64,000 nucleotides of DNA from Sulfuricurvum sp. Lineage in GTDB: Bacteria; Campylobacterota; Campylobacteria; Campylobacterales; Sulfurimonadaceae. How positions within the stretch are numbered: position 1 is the stretch's first letter; every line of letters begins with the position of its first letter. Below are positions 42,349-51,673 of the stretch, in pieces. The notes beneath the pieces are model-generated. The model saw only the letters and a program-made list of their open reading frames with translations. It made no database searches and was not told where the DNA came from. Where the stretch lies: contig NZ_JALNYS010000006.1 in NCBI RefSeq assembly GCF_023229695.1, forward strand, positions 62,001 through 126,000, given 5' to 3'. The position numbers and the translations under genes were made by a program.

Positions 42349-42634
42349 AGACTATCTCTTTCATTATTTTTTCTTTCGCAATAGCTTTGAGAGAACTCTC
42401 TATTCCAAGATCGACTTTTAGATTAAATGCTTCCTCAAGCTCTCTTTTTAAAGAGAAAAATGTGTTTAAGCTTTTCTTATCGTTTTGCATCTCTATCGCA
42501 ATATCAATATCACTGCCGTCTTTGAAATCTTCACGGGCATAGCTTCCAAAAAGCCCTATTTTTGTAACACCGTATTTTTGAGAAAAATCATTTTTATGTT
42601 GTGCTAAAAAGTCTAATATAAACGTTTTCGTCAT
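42341..42634 (-). CDS. mntA: MntA-like nucleotidyltransferase antitoxin (module 1)
   Basis: A 97-residue minimal nucleotidyltransferase with GSYAREDFKDGSDIDIAI, the GSX10DXD active site. The start is ATG 42634 behind GGAG (an upstream in-frame TTG at 42649 is less likely). It should neutralise HepT by AMPylation. Located first in the pair, overlapping hepT. Confidence 0.85.
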   Translation of the reverse strand: MTKTFILDFLAQHKNDFSQKYGVTKIGLFGSYAREDFKDGSDIDIAIEMQNDKKSLNTFFSLKRELEEAFNLKVDLGIESSLKAIAKEKIMKEIVYV

Positions 42635-42761
42635 AAAAACTCCTATCAAACCATTTTATTTTGAAAGATTATAACCAAAAATCTCCATATCCCTTAGTAA
42701 TTGGCTTGTAGTTATAACAAGCCATCCATATGTTCATTTTTGCTTTTTAAAACAAAAATGA

Positions 42762-42908
42762 TTAACTGATATTATCAATGGTGATGTAGTTTTCACACGA
42801 ACTCATAGAGAGGGTACTTTTGCCGCTTTGACGTGTACCCGTGATCAAAATTGCCGGAAAATGTCCCATCGTTTCTTGGATCGATTCGTGTAAATAACGT
42901 TTATACAA
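42762..42908 (-). pseudogene. Truncated AAA_14-type ATPase
   Basis: Reverse-strand codons read LYKRYLHESIQETMGHFP, then AILITGTRQSGKSTLS, then SSCENYITIDNIS and a stop, 48 codons in all. 'GTRQSGKST' is the Walker A loop of AAA_14/DUF4143 ATPases, where it is normally followed by 350 more residues. The frame has a TTG but no ATG, and a stop cuts it right after the first strand. It is the start of a lost gene, sitting in the otherwise empty 42650-43105 gap. The 42703-42723 part of the gap contains a 7 bp hairpin (GGCTTGT/ACAAGCC). Confidence 0.7.
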
Positions 42909-43105
42909 ATAGATACTCCCATAAATTATAGTACTACACTACCAGAATTTATGACACAAAACCTCTTTGTTACCCAATAATCTCCCTGATTTGGAAAATT
43001 TTCCCGCTTATCTTATCAAAACTTGATGCTCTTTGACTCAATTAAGCTAACACTCTTTTTGGTATGGTATAATTCCGAAAAAATGATGATGAGTGGAGTT
43101 TACGC

Positions 43106-44221
43106 GTGGAAGAGATGAGCTATTATGAAATTTTAGAGGTCACCAAAAGTGCTAACGGGGATGAGATCAAAAAGGCTTACCGAAAAATGGCCAAATTGTA
43201 CCATCCCGACCGTAATCCGGGGGATCCGACCGCCGAACACAAATTCAAACTCTGCAACGAAGCCTACCAAGTCCTCAGCGACGATCAGCAGCGCTCAATC
43301 TACGACCGCTATGGCAAAGAGGGACTCCAAGGGGGGGGCGGACGCAGAAGCAGCGGCGGATTCGATGATTTAGGGAGTATTTTTGAAGAGATGTTCAACG
43401 GTTTTGGAGGGGGCGGCCGCCGTCAATCGCGCACCCCAAGCGACAAATTTCCCTTAGACATGGGGGTTGAGATCAAAATCAACTTCAAAGAGGCGGTATT
43501 CGGATGCGAGAAAGAGATCAGCTTCACCAGTAAAAACTCCTGCAAAACCTGTAAAGGGACCGGAGCCAAAGAGGGCAAAGTAACCAGTTGCAGCCAATGC
43601 GGCGGCAAAGGGCAAGTGTATGTCCGTCAGGGATTCATGACCTTCTCCCAAACCTGTCCGGCATGTCACGGCGAAGGGACAATGGCAAGTGAAAAGTGCG
43701 GCGACTGCAAAGGAAAAAGCTACACCGAGAGCAAAGAGAGCGTCACCGTAAAAGTCCCTGCCGGTATCGACACCGGTAACCGCCTGCGGGTATCGGGGCG
43801 CGGCAATACCGGAAAAAGCGGAGTCAAAGGGGATCTTTACGTCACCTTTGAGGTTGAAGAAGACAATCACTTTATCCGAAACGGAAACGACGTTTACCTC
43901 GAAGTGCCGGTATTTTTCACCCAAGCGGTTTTGGGAGAAAATATCTCCATCCCCTCACTCACGGGTGAGTTGACCCTCGAACTCGAAACCGGAACCAAAG
44001 ACGCCCAACAATACAAATTCCGAAACGAAGGGATCAGCGACGTACACGGACGCGGCAAAGGGGACCTAATCGCCCAGATCCGCCTCACCTACCCGAAAAA
44101 GCTCACCTCAGAGCAAGAAGAGCTGCTGCATAAACTCCAAGAGAGCTTCGGCATCGAATCCAAGCCGCACGAGAGCCTTTTTGAATCGGCGTTCGAACGG
44201 GTCAAAGGGTGGTTTAAATAA
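43106..44221 (+). CDS. dnaJ: Chaperone DnaJ
   Basis: A 371-residue type I Hsp40. J domain with HPD at 33-35, a Gly-rich linker (about 75-105), four CxxCxGxG zinc-finger repeats (CKTCKGTG, CSQCGGKG, CPACHGEG, CGDCKGKS) and the C-terminal substrate domain. It stimulates DnaK. GTG 43106 has GGAG at fitting distance; an ATG three codons later is the alternative. Confidence 0.95.
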   Translation: MEEMSYYEILEVTKSANGDEIKKAYRKMAKLYHPDRNPGDPTAEHKFKLCNEAYQVLSDDQQRSIYDRYGKEGLQGGGGRRSSGGFDDLGSIFEEMFNGFGGGGRRQSRTPSDKFPLDMGVEIKINFKEAVFGCEKEISFTSKNSCKTCKGTGAKEGKVTSCSQCGGKGQVYVRQGFMTFSQTCPACHGEGTMASEKCGDCKGKSYTESKESVTVKVPAGIDTGNRLRVSGRGNTGKSGVKGDLYVTFEVEEDNHFIRNGNDVYLEVPVFFTQAVLGENISIPSLTGELTLELETGTKDAQQYKFRNEGISDVHGRGKGDLIAQIRLTYPKKLTSEQEELLHKLQESFGIESKPHESLFESAFERVKGWFK

Positions 44222-44310
44222 TATCATAAGAAAATACTATAATTTATTCAATTTCAGCTAAGGACAATATTGTTATTATAAATTGATTTTAGATAAAAAG
44301 GGGGTCTTTC

Positions 44311-46062
44311 ATGACAAGTGAAAGGGAGCAATTATGGCGATATTTTGTTGTCGTTGCGTTCTTATGGACCCTTTTTATCGGTTTGCTCTTCGGCTATCAA
44401 ACGTTTCAGCAAAATTCTCAAATCAATTCGCTTGCGCTTATCGAAGCCCAAACCAGTGTTAAAAAAGATTTTGCCTATCGCAAATGGATTGCCATGCACG
44501 GTGGGGTATACGTCCCTATAACTGCTTCGACCCCCTCCAACCCCTATCTAAGAGTTCCCAATCGGGACATTAACACGTCCGACGGACAGCAGCTCACTCT
44601 CGTCAATCCCGCTTATGCCTTGCGTCAAATGGAAGAGCTATATGCAAAATTGTATGGGATGCAAAGCCATATCACCAGCGAAAAACTTTTAAACCCTTCT
44701 AATAAACCCGACACATGGGAAGCGCGCCATCTCAAAACCCTCTCAAATACCCGCACCGAATATTCCGAAATGGTCACCGAAAATGGGGAAAAACATCTAC
44801 GTCTTATCTCTCCCCTTTTTATCAAACAAGAGTGTCTGAAATGTCATCAGCATCAAGGGTATAAAGTCGGTGATCTTCGCGGTGGGCTCAGTATCACAAT
44901 ACCGATGAAACGGTATGAGGAGATCTTTCTCATCGGACTTAAGACCGAAAGCTTTATTTTCCTCCTCATCTGGGTGATGGGAATGGGCGCTATTATGTGG
45001 GGATACCGTTTTTCCGATCATCGTGTCCGTGAACGATTGGATTTATACGAACAAAATTTGATTTCCCTAGCTTCCGTCATTGAGCAACGGGATAGTTATA
45101 CCGCAGGACACGGGCAGCGGGTTGCGGAATACTCTCGCCTGATTGCCGCAAAGTTGGGATTAAGCCGCGATGAACAAACCGATATTTATCGTGCGGGGAT
45201 GGTTCATGATATCGGAAAAATCGCCATTCCGGATTCGATTTTACTCAAACCCGGCCCCTTGGAGCCGATTGAAAAATCGCTGATCGAAGAGCATGTGACC
45301 GCGAGCTATGACCTGCTTCGACGGATTGAAATCTTTTCTCCGATTGCCAGAGTTGTCCGTCATCATCATGAACGGCTCGACGGAAGCGGTTATCCGGACA
45401 AACTTTGCGGCGATGAGATCCCCTATCCTTCGCAGATCATGGCCGTCGCCGATTCCTTTGACGCGATGACGACCAATCGTATCTATAAAGGGCGCAAAAG
45501 TATTCAAGAAGCGTTCAAAGAGCTTTCCGCCATGCGCGGTATTCAATTTCGTTCCGAAATCATCGATGCGGCCATCGAGGCCCTCTCACATATCAATCTC
45601 GAATCTGTCGCGTCTCAGCGTCCCTCCACCCCTTTGGAGATGGAACGGTTCTCCTATTTTTATAAAGACCCGTTAACCGGCGCCTACAGTTTAAGCTATC
45701 TCAATTTTCTCTATATGGAACCTGATTTCAAAGAGTACCGCCAAATATGGTTCATTACCCTCGGCAATATAAGTGAATTCAATAAAAAATACGGCTGGGA
45801 GAAAGGGGATGAGTTGTTACGGCGCTATGCTCAGTTTCTCATCCGATACAATGCAGAAACAGCCGTAATCCGTTTTGAGGGAGATGACTTTATCATTTTA
45901 CGAAAAGATGGGCTCATCCCCGATCCGTTAGCCCTTTCACCGGAGTGGATGAACCCATTGGATGTCGTCACATCGGTGTCGGCGATTGCCTTCGATGCGG
46001 CGTCCATTCATTCACTCGAATCGCTTCAAACCTTCCTGAGAAAATCACTCACCAAATCATAA
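44311..46062 (+). CDS. Membrane heme-sensor HD-GYP phosphodiesterase with degenerate GGDEF
   Basis: A 583-residue signalling protein. An N-terminal helix (about 14-32) and a second at about 212-232 bracket a periplasmic DUF3365/Tll0287-like sensor with a heme-binding CLKCH motif (175-179). A cytoplasmic HD-GYP domain follows, with HD at 299-300 and HHERLDGSGYP at 352-362, intact for cyclic-di-GMP hydrolysis. The C-terminus (about 450-583) is a GGDEF-like domain where the signature reads RFEGDDF and is probably inactive. It would couple redox or ligand state to c-di-GMP level. Single gene. Confidence 0.85.
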   Translation: MTSEREQLWRYFVVVAFLWTLFIGLLFGYQTFQQNSQINSLALIEAQTSVKKDFAYRKWIAMHGGVYVPITASTPSNPYLRVPNRDINTSDGQQLTLVNPAYALRQMEELYAKLYGMQSHITSEKLLNPSNKPDTWEARHLKTLSNTRTEYSEMVTENGEKHLRLISPLFIKQECLKCHQHQGYKVGDLRGGLSITIPMKRYEEIFLIGLKTESFIFLLIWVMGMGAIMWGYRFSDHRVRERLDLYEQNLISLASVIEQRDSYTAGHGQRVAEYSRLIAAKLGLSRDEQTDIYRAGMVHDIGKIAIPDSILLKPGPLEPIEKSLIEEHVTASYDLLRRIEIFSPIARVVRHHHERLDGSGYPDKLCGDEIPYPSQIMAVADSFDAMTTNRIYKGRKSIQEAFKELSAMRGIQFRSEIIDAAIEALSHINLESVASQRPSTPLEMERFSYFYKDPLTGAYSLSYLNFLYMEPDFKEYRQIWFITLGNISEFNKKYGWEKGDELLRRYAQFLIRYNAETAVIRFEGDDFIILRKDGLIPDPLALSPEWMNPLDVVTSVSAIAFDAASIHSLESLQTFLRKSLTKS

Positions 46063-46067
46063 CTGGT

Positions 46068-46090
46068 GTCCTTACAACCCCCTAAAGCTT
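46068..46090 (-). repeat. Structured MITE-like repeat, fragment H
   Basis: TCCTTACAACCCCCTAAAGCTT is identical to the central block of the repeat family (ACAACCCCCTAAAGCTT). It is squeezed between the HD-GYP stop and the ccsBA stop. Confidence 0.6.
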
Positions 46091-49000
46091 AGCGGGTAGT
46101 CCGCTTCGGATAGGCCGCCGCAATCACGATAGCGACAACGGCATAGGTCCACGGGACGAAATCGGGCACCGGAACGGGGTCCCCTTTTGCGTACGAGTGC
46201 ATCCCCGCCAGATAATAGTTCACCCCGAAATAGGTCATCAAGACCGAGGTGAACGCCAGCAGTGAAACGACGCTGAAAATATAGTCGTTATAGGCCCCCT
46301 TGATCATCCGTAGATGGACGACAACCGCATAAACGAGAATCGTCACCAGTGCCCACGTCTCTTTCGGGTCCCATCCCCAGTAGCGTCCCCAGCTCTCGTT
46401 CGCCCACACACCGCCGAGGAAATTTCCGACGGTGAGGAGGACGAGGCCGAACAGGAGGCTCATCTCGTTGATCGCATTGAGCTCTTTGATCGCCAAATTC
46501 AACCGCACTTCGTTGTGCGGTTTTTTAAGGATAAACAAGATGAGGGTGATCATCCCCAGCAAAGCACCCAGCCCCAGAAATCCGTAACTCGCCGTAATCA
46601 TCGATACGTGGATACTGAGCCAGTACGACTGAAGGACCGGAACGAGGTTCGTCACCTGCGGATCAAGCCAGTTCAGATGGGCGACAAAAAGGATCAATCC
46701 TGTCATAATCCCCGTCGCCGCAAGGGTCATCGCCGATTTACGGGAGAAGATGAATCCGGCGAGGAGACTCGCCCAACCGATATAAATCATCGATTCATAT
46801 CCGTTGGACCACGGTGCATGCCCGGAAATGTACCAACGCATCCCCAATCCTGCCGTATGGGCCGCAAAGAAAAGGAGGAGCAGTCCGAACGTCACTTTCG
46901 TAAACCACTCAAGCTTGAACGCGGGATTCAGGATTTTTACAAACGACAGGATCAGCAGGGTGAATCCGACGATAAAATAGAGCGGCCACAGCTGCTCGAA
47001 AATATTCGTTTTGTTGTAAAAAATCTCAACATCCACTTTGGTTTCGTTCGGATAGACGCTCGCGCCGGTAAAACGCTGATATTTACCGATACGGGCCAAC
47101 GCCTGATCCGCTTCGCTCCAATTGCCGCTTTTCAGGGCTTGATCCACCGCACCAAAATAGCTGACGGCCAGAAGGCGCACCATCTCGGCCTCTTTCGGAG
47201 AGAGAGACTGCATCGATTCGATGGTCCCGTCCCATTTGTGGTTTTTGTCGTTCGGTTTCGGCCACATCCGCATCAACGATCCCGTATAGACCATATAGGC
47301 AACATTAACCCGCTCATCTACCTGCAGAAGCGCTTTATCGAATTTATCCCGTTTCCCCGGAGATTTACGGTTGGCTTCGTCGACGAGTGTCGCTAACTTG
47401 TACCCTTGCATCTCGTCGGGGACTTCGAAAAACTGTGAAAAAGCGGCCGTTTTTGCCTCTTCGGGAAGGCCGATGAGCTTATTGACCTCTTTATGTCCGG
47501 TACGGATCATCGCAATCTCACGCCACGCATCGGGACGGAGCATCATCCCCAAAATCGCCTGATTGGCACTCAACCCCATAATCGTATCGCTACGGTAGAG
47601 TTTTGCCAAAATTTCATGCGACAGGGTATCCATCGGTTTCATCCGGCCGCTGCCGTCTTGGACGATCAGATGGCCGAATTTGTCGGCATGGGCCGCATCG
47701 AAACTTTTCGCCGTTTTAATAACCGGATTTTCCCCCTCCGACGCAATAGCGTGAGAACTGAAAAGGGCCATAACGACAAGCGCCAGCGAAGCCGCTGTTT
47801 TTTGGGCATCGAGTCCCTTGAGCTTCTCGTTCAAGCCGTTAAAACGTCCGTTTTTGACGATCAGGACACCGAACAATCCGATGGCAAGCATCGCATACCC
47901 CACATACGTGATCCAGGTCCCCGGATCGTGATTAACCGAAAGGACGCTCCCCAATTCATCCTGATCAAACGACGATTGAAAAAATCGGTACCCTTTATAA
48001 TCGAGAATATGGTTCATGTAGATACGAAACGGCATAGTGACCCCTTCAGCAGTGTCTATGACCGTCACTTCACTGGCGTATGATGCCGGAGACATCGATC
48101 CGGGATACCGTTCCAACTCAAAATCGCGTAAAGCGATGGCAAACGGGAGCTGTCGTTTAATCGAACCGTATTCAATCGTCACCGTCGAATCCCCGACCTT
48201 GAGCGTTTTCGCTTCGCCGACTTCGCCGACACTGCCCATCACAACGGCAGATGTTGTATCATTCCCCCCCTCTACGCTAAAGCTCAACGCATCCTCCCCC
48301 TGCACCATCGGCCCTTTAGCCGGTTTAGACACCAGCTGCATCGATCCCTTAGGGAAGAAATCACGCAATACGAAACTGCTCTGGGCACTCTGAAAAAGGG
48401 TCCGCTTGGCCAATTCGTGTTTTCCCGCCGTGAGTGTGGCGGTTTGCTGGGTATCCATACTGAGGGTTGAGAGCTCAGCCGGTGTGGTCATAAACGCATT
48501 ATCTTCTTCGACGTTCAGGGAGACAACCGGTTTTTCAAACGTTTTTTTCGACTTAAAATCGATAATCAGATCATTCGTCTCAACAAACTCCCCCTCTTTG
48601 AGGGTAATCTGCTGCGCCCCCTGCGCTCCGGTCACCATCAGGTTAAAGAGGGGCTCCCCTTTGGGATCGGCGACGGCTTCATACCGCGCATCCCCCATGT
48701 ACCCTTCCAGTTTGACACGAATCGATTCTCCGCCGACGGTAAGGGTCCGTTCAAAATGGTTCTCTGAACGTTTGGAGAGGTAAAGTTTCTCCTGCACCTC
48801 TACCTTCTCTCCCCCCTTTTCAGCGGTAAGGGTGATAAAAGGGTCACTGCTGAGAATTTGATCGCTGCTCTCCCCTTCCCGGATATGCATGATCCCTTCG
48901 TAACCTACATAGCGGGTCACGGCGGCACCGACCAAAATGATCAAAAATGCAACGTGAAACAAAAAGACCAGCGTTTTGGCGCGGCGGGCCATTTTAAAAC

Positions 49001-49199
49001 GGACGATATTTAAAGTCAAATTGAGCGCCAGAAGCGCCAGAAGCGCTTCAAACCATCGTGAATTGTACACATCGGCTTTGGCACTCATCGTTCCGTAATC
49101 GTTTTCGATAAAAGTGGCATAGCCGATCGAGACGGCAAAAACCAACATCAGAACCGCCATCGTTTTGAGGGAGTTCAATAAGGAGAGTAATCTATTCAT
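46089..49199 (-). CDS. ccsBA: Cytochrome c biogenesis fusion protein CcsBA (ResB-ResC)
   Basis: A 1036-residue system II cytochrome c synthetase in which ResB (CcsB) and ResC (CcsA) are fused, as in Helicobacter and Wolinella. It has N-terminal helices (about 1-90), a large periplasmic domain, a second helical bundle and the tryptophan-rich WWD heme motif (WGRYWGWDPKETWALV, about 935-950) near the C-terminus with conserved His residues. It exports heme and attaches it to CXXCH apocytochromes. ATG 49199 follows AGG with six-base spacing; an upstream extension to 49241 is weaker. Confidence 0.93.
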   Translation of the reverse strand: MNRLLSLLNSLKTMAVLMLVFAVSIGYATFIENDYGTMSAKADVYNSRWFEALLALLALNLTLNIVRFKMARRAKTLVFLFHVAFLIILVGAAVTRYVGYEGIMHIREGESSDQILSSDPFITLTAEKGGEKVEVQEKLYLSKRSENHFERTLTVGGESIRVKLEGYMGDARYEAVADPKGEPLFNLMVTGAQGAQQITLKEGEFVETNDLIIDFKSKKTFEKPVVSLNVEEDNAFMTTPAELSTLSMDTQQTATLTAGKHELAKRTLFQSAQSSFVLRDFFPKGSMQLVSKPAKGPMVQGEDALSFSVEGGNDTTSAVVMGSVGEVGEAKTLKVGDSTVTIEYGSIKRQLPFAIALRDFELERYPGSMSPASYASEVTVIDTAEGVTMPFRIYMNHILDYKGYRFFQSSFDQDELGSVLSVNHDPGTWITYVGYAMLAIGLFGVLIVKNGRFNGLNEKLKGLDAQKTAASLALVVMALFSSHAIASEGENPVIKTAKSFDAAHADKFGHLIVQDGSGRMKPMDTLSHEILAKLYRSDTIMGLSANQAILGMMLRPDAWREIAMIRTGHKEVNKLIGLPEEAKTAAFSQFFEVPDEMQGYKLATLVDEANRKSPGKRDKFDKALLQVDERVNVAYMVYTGSLMRMWPKPNDKNHKWDGTIESMQSLSPKEAEMVRLLAVSYFGAVDQALKSGNWSEADQALARIGKYQRFTGASVYPNETKVDVEIFYNKTNIFEQLWPLYFIVGFTLLILSFVKILNPAFKLEWFTKVTFGLLLLFFAAHTAGLGMRWYISGHAPWSNGYESMIYIGWASLLAGFIFSRKSAMTLAATGIMTGLILFVAHLNWLDPQVTNLVPVLQSYWLSIHVSMITASYGFLGLGALLGMITLILFILKKPHNEVRLNLAIKELNAINEMSLLFGLVLLTVGNFLGGVWANESWGRYWGWDPKETWALVTILVYAVVVHLRMIKGAYNDYIFSVVSLLAFTSVLMTYFGVNYYLAGMHSYAKGDPVPVPDFVPWTYAVVAIVIAAAYPKRTTR

Positions 49200-49263
49200 A
49201 AGTAACCTATCGTGATAATGTAGGTGCAATTGTAATGGCACTATGGTAAATACGGAGGGGAAA

Positions 49264-50616
49264 CTAAATTCCCTCTAAGATCATCGCCTCGGCAATCCGC
49301 TTGAATGCCGCGATATTGGCACCGTCGACAAAATTTCGCTCTTTGCCGTTCTCTTTTGCGGTCAAAGCGACCCGTTTATAGATTTGGCGCATAATCGCAT
49401 TGAGTTTATGATCGACTTTGTCAAAATCCCATTTCTCCATCGAAGCGTTCTGACTCATCTCAAATTCACTCACCGCAACCCCTCCGGCGTTAGAAGCTTT
49501 TCCCGGAGCAAACAAAATCCCATTTTCATGAAACAGATCGATCGCATTGGGGGTGGTAGGCATATTGGCCCCCTCAATCACCGCAATACACCCGTTTTCA
49601 ATCAATCGTGCCGCATCCGATAGGGTCAGCTCGTTTTGGGTAGCACACGGAAATGCCGCAAAACAGGGATAACTCCATACCGTATGACCGTCATGGGGAT
49701 AATCCTCTTTTTTGGTATACACGGCAGTATCTTTTTTCTGGATATAGTGTTCCAAAGAGAGATGTCTCTCATTGCCTTTGATCCTCTTGAGCAGATCCAT
49801 ATCGATCCCCTCAGGATCGTAGATCGTCCCTTCGCTATCACTGCAGGTGATCACTTTTGCCCCCAGATGCTGAAGCTTTTCAATCGTGTGAAGGGCTACG
49901 TTCCCCGCACCGCTGACAGAGCAGATTTGCCCTTCCAGCGACTCTTGTATCTCCTCTTTGAGCATTTCGGCGGCGAAATAGACGACCCCGTATCCCGTCG
50001 CCTGCGGACGCATCAACGATCCGCCAAACGCATACGGCTTGCCGCTCAAAGCCCCTTCGTAATTGCGGGTAATGCGTCGGTATTCGCCGAACAAAAATCC
50101 GATTTCACGAAGCCCTACTCCGATGTCCCCGGCAGGGACATCGACACGGGCACCGATGTATTGGTGAAGTTCGCGCATAAACGCACGACAGAAATTCATG
50201 ATCTCAAAATCACTTTTCCCTTTGGGATCGAAATCGCTCCCCCCCTTGGCACCCCCTATCGGCAAACCGGTGAGGGAGTTTTTAAAAATCTGCTCGTACG
50301 CTAAAAATTTCAACATCTCCAATGTCACGCTAGGGTGAAAACGAAGCCCCCCCTTATAGGGTCCCAGAGAGTTGTTAAACTGAACACGATAGCCGTTATT
50401 GATCTGGACACGGTTTTGATCGTCTACCCATTGTACTTTAAACTGGATCACCCGATCCGGGGTGACCAAACGCTCCAAAATAGCATATCTTTCATAACGC
50501 GAGTCACTCTCTACCGTCGGTGTCAATGAACGCAGAACTTCGCTGACCGCCTGCATAAATGTCGAATCGGTAGCGCAATTCGATTTTTCAAGATTGGCTA
50601 AAATTTTTTCGACCAT
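49264..50616 (-). CDS. gdhA: NADP-type glutamate dehydrogenase
   Basis: A 450-residue GdhA. Landmarks are the substrate-binding KGGLRFHPSV, the GGAKGGSDFDPKGKSD block with catalytic Lys, the 'PAGDIGVGLREIGFLFG' stretch, and the dinucleotide-binding SGAGNVALH. It aminates 2-oxoglutarate. Length matches hexameric bacterial GdhA. It is separate from ccsBA. Confidence 0.95.
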   Translation of the reverse strand: MVEKILANLEKSNCATDSTFMQAVSEVLRSLTPTVESDSRYERYAILERLVTPDRVIQFKVQWVDDQNRVQINNGYRVQFNNSLGPYKGGLRFHPSVTLEMLKFLAYEQIFKNSLTGLPIGGAKGGSDFDPKGKSDFEIMNFCRAFMRELHQYIGARVDVPAGDIGVGLREIGFLFGEYRRITRNYEGALSGKPYAFGGSLMRPQATGYGVVYFAAEMLKEEIQESLEGQICSVSGAGNVALHTIEKLQHLGAKVITCSDSEGTIYDPEGIDMDLLKRIKGNERHLSLEHYIQKKDTAVYTKKEDYPHDGHTVWSYPCFAAFPCATQNELTLSDAARLIENGCIAVIEGANMPTTPNAIDLFHENGILFAPGKASNAGGVAVSEFEMSQNASMEKWDFDKVDHKLNAIMRQIYKRVALTAKENGKERNFVDGANIAAFKRIAEAMILEGI

Positions 50617-50721
50617 ATATTATTTTCCTTATTTTGAAGCTTTTTATGTTCAATAATCGTCATTCCAGACTTCACGTTTAGGGTAAATCCAGCTTATGGA
50701 ACTAACGAAACTACGGGTGAA

Positions 50722-51087
50722 TTAGACTGCTGTGTATTGATTTATAACACTCTGACATAATGTTTTAAATTTCGGTAAACCATTACGGATGATCCATTCG
50801 ATAATGGCGAGGTTCACCCCTTCGTAATCGTGAGCGATGTAGGTACGGACGTCATAAATCCCTTTGATATCCCCAAGATCAAACGCTTCAAGGATGTGGG
50901 TCGCATTTTCGAGTTTGAGTTTATTGAATTGTTCCGCAATAGCGGTGAGATGCATCAAAATCGCAGGGCGTTTGGTAACGGCATCTTCCAGTGCTCTCGT
51001 TATGCTTCCCGCATCTTTGATAATTTCTTCGATATATTCAATTTTTTCGAGAACGAGATAAATTTTGCTGATCGACTCTTTAGACAT
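50722..51087 (-). CDS. hepT: HepT-like toxin RNase (module 2)
   Basis: A 121-residue HepT-family protein with RTYIAHDYEGVN, an RX4HXY motif. It overlaps its partner's stop by 8 bases in the same manner as module 1 at 42.3 kb. It should be an RNase toxin controlled by AMPylation. Confidence 0.85.
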   Translation of the reverse strand: MSKESISKIYLVLEKIEYIEEIIKDAGSITRALEDAVTKRPAILMHLTAIAEQFNKLKLENATHILEAFDLGDIKGIYDVRTYIAHDYEGVNLAIIEWIIRNGLPKFKTLCQSVINQYTAV

Positions 51088-51388
51088 AAATTGCCCGATC
51101 GATAATGAACTTTTGAGCTGTTTTTCCCATACCTGTACGATCCGCTAGATCGACTTTCGCGCCGAGTGCATTGCTTAACTCATTTTGGATTTGACGGATA
51201 CGTTCAAAGGCTTGAAAACCATATTTTGAGGCAAATTGCGGTGTGGCTTCGACGAGTATATCAATGTCACTTTTCGGATCGGCATCATCACGTGAATACG
51301 ATCCGAAGAGAGCTTCTATCAAAAAACCTTCTTGCGCATACGTGCTTTTGACATTTCTAAGATACTCCAAGATTTGTTCTTTATTCAT
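51080..51388 (-). CDS. mntA: MntA-like nucleotidyltransferase antitoxin (module 2)
   Basis: A 102-residue nucleotidyltransferase with GSYSRDDADPKSDIDILV, the GSX10DXD site. It pairs with the following hepT. It differs strongly from module 1 outside the motifs, so the two modules were probably acquired separately. Confidence 0.85.
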   Translation of the reverse strand: MNKEQILEYLRNVKSTYAQEGFLIEALFGSYSRDDADPKSDIDILVEATPQFASKYGFQAFERIRQIQNELSNALGAKVDLADRTGMGKTAQKFIIDRAIYV

Positions 51389-51443
51389 GAGAACGATTAT
51401 AGCAAATAATCAATTTTAAATCCGATCTTTCGTATTTACTAGA

Positions 51444-51612
51444 TTACGCCACGTGTAGTTTTTTAATCTTTTGAATCGATGTATATTCTTGCTTATACGC
51501 TTGATACAAATCAAAATTATCCTGCAATGTTATCCAAAACTGTGGTGTTGTTCCGAGTGGGCAAGTTATGCTTTAGGTCAAATCCATTACCAATTACATA
51601 CAAAATTTTCAT
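51444..51612 (-). pseudogene. AbiH-HigA deletion scar (two gene fragments fused)
   Basis: From ATG 51612 the reverse strand reads MKILYVIGNGFDLKHNLPT, the highly characteristic N-terminus of AbiH abortive-infection proteins. At about 51555 it changes. In another frame, 51554-51444 reads GTTPQFWITLQDNFDLYQAY, then KQEYTSIQKIKKLHVA and a stop. That is the C-terminus of a HigA-type antitoxin. The AbiH frame itself ends at 51517 after 31 codons. A deletion or recombination has joined the 5' end of one gene to the 3' end of another. Confidence 0.75.
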
Positions 51613-51673
51613 ATCACGCTTTCTATGATTTTAAGTAGGGATGGATCCCCGCCTTCACGGGAATGACGAGAAA

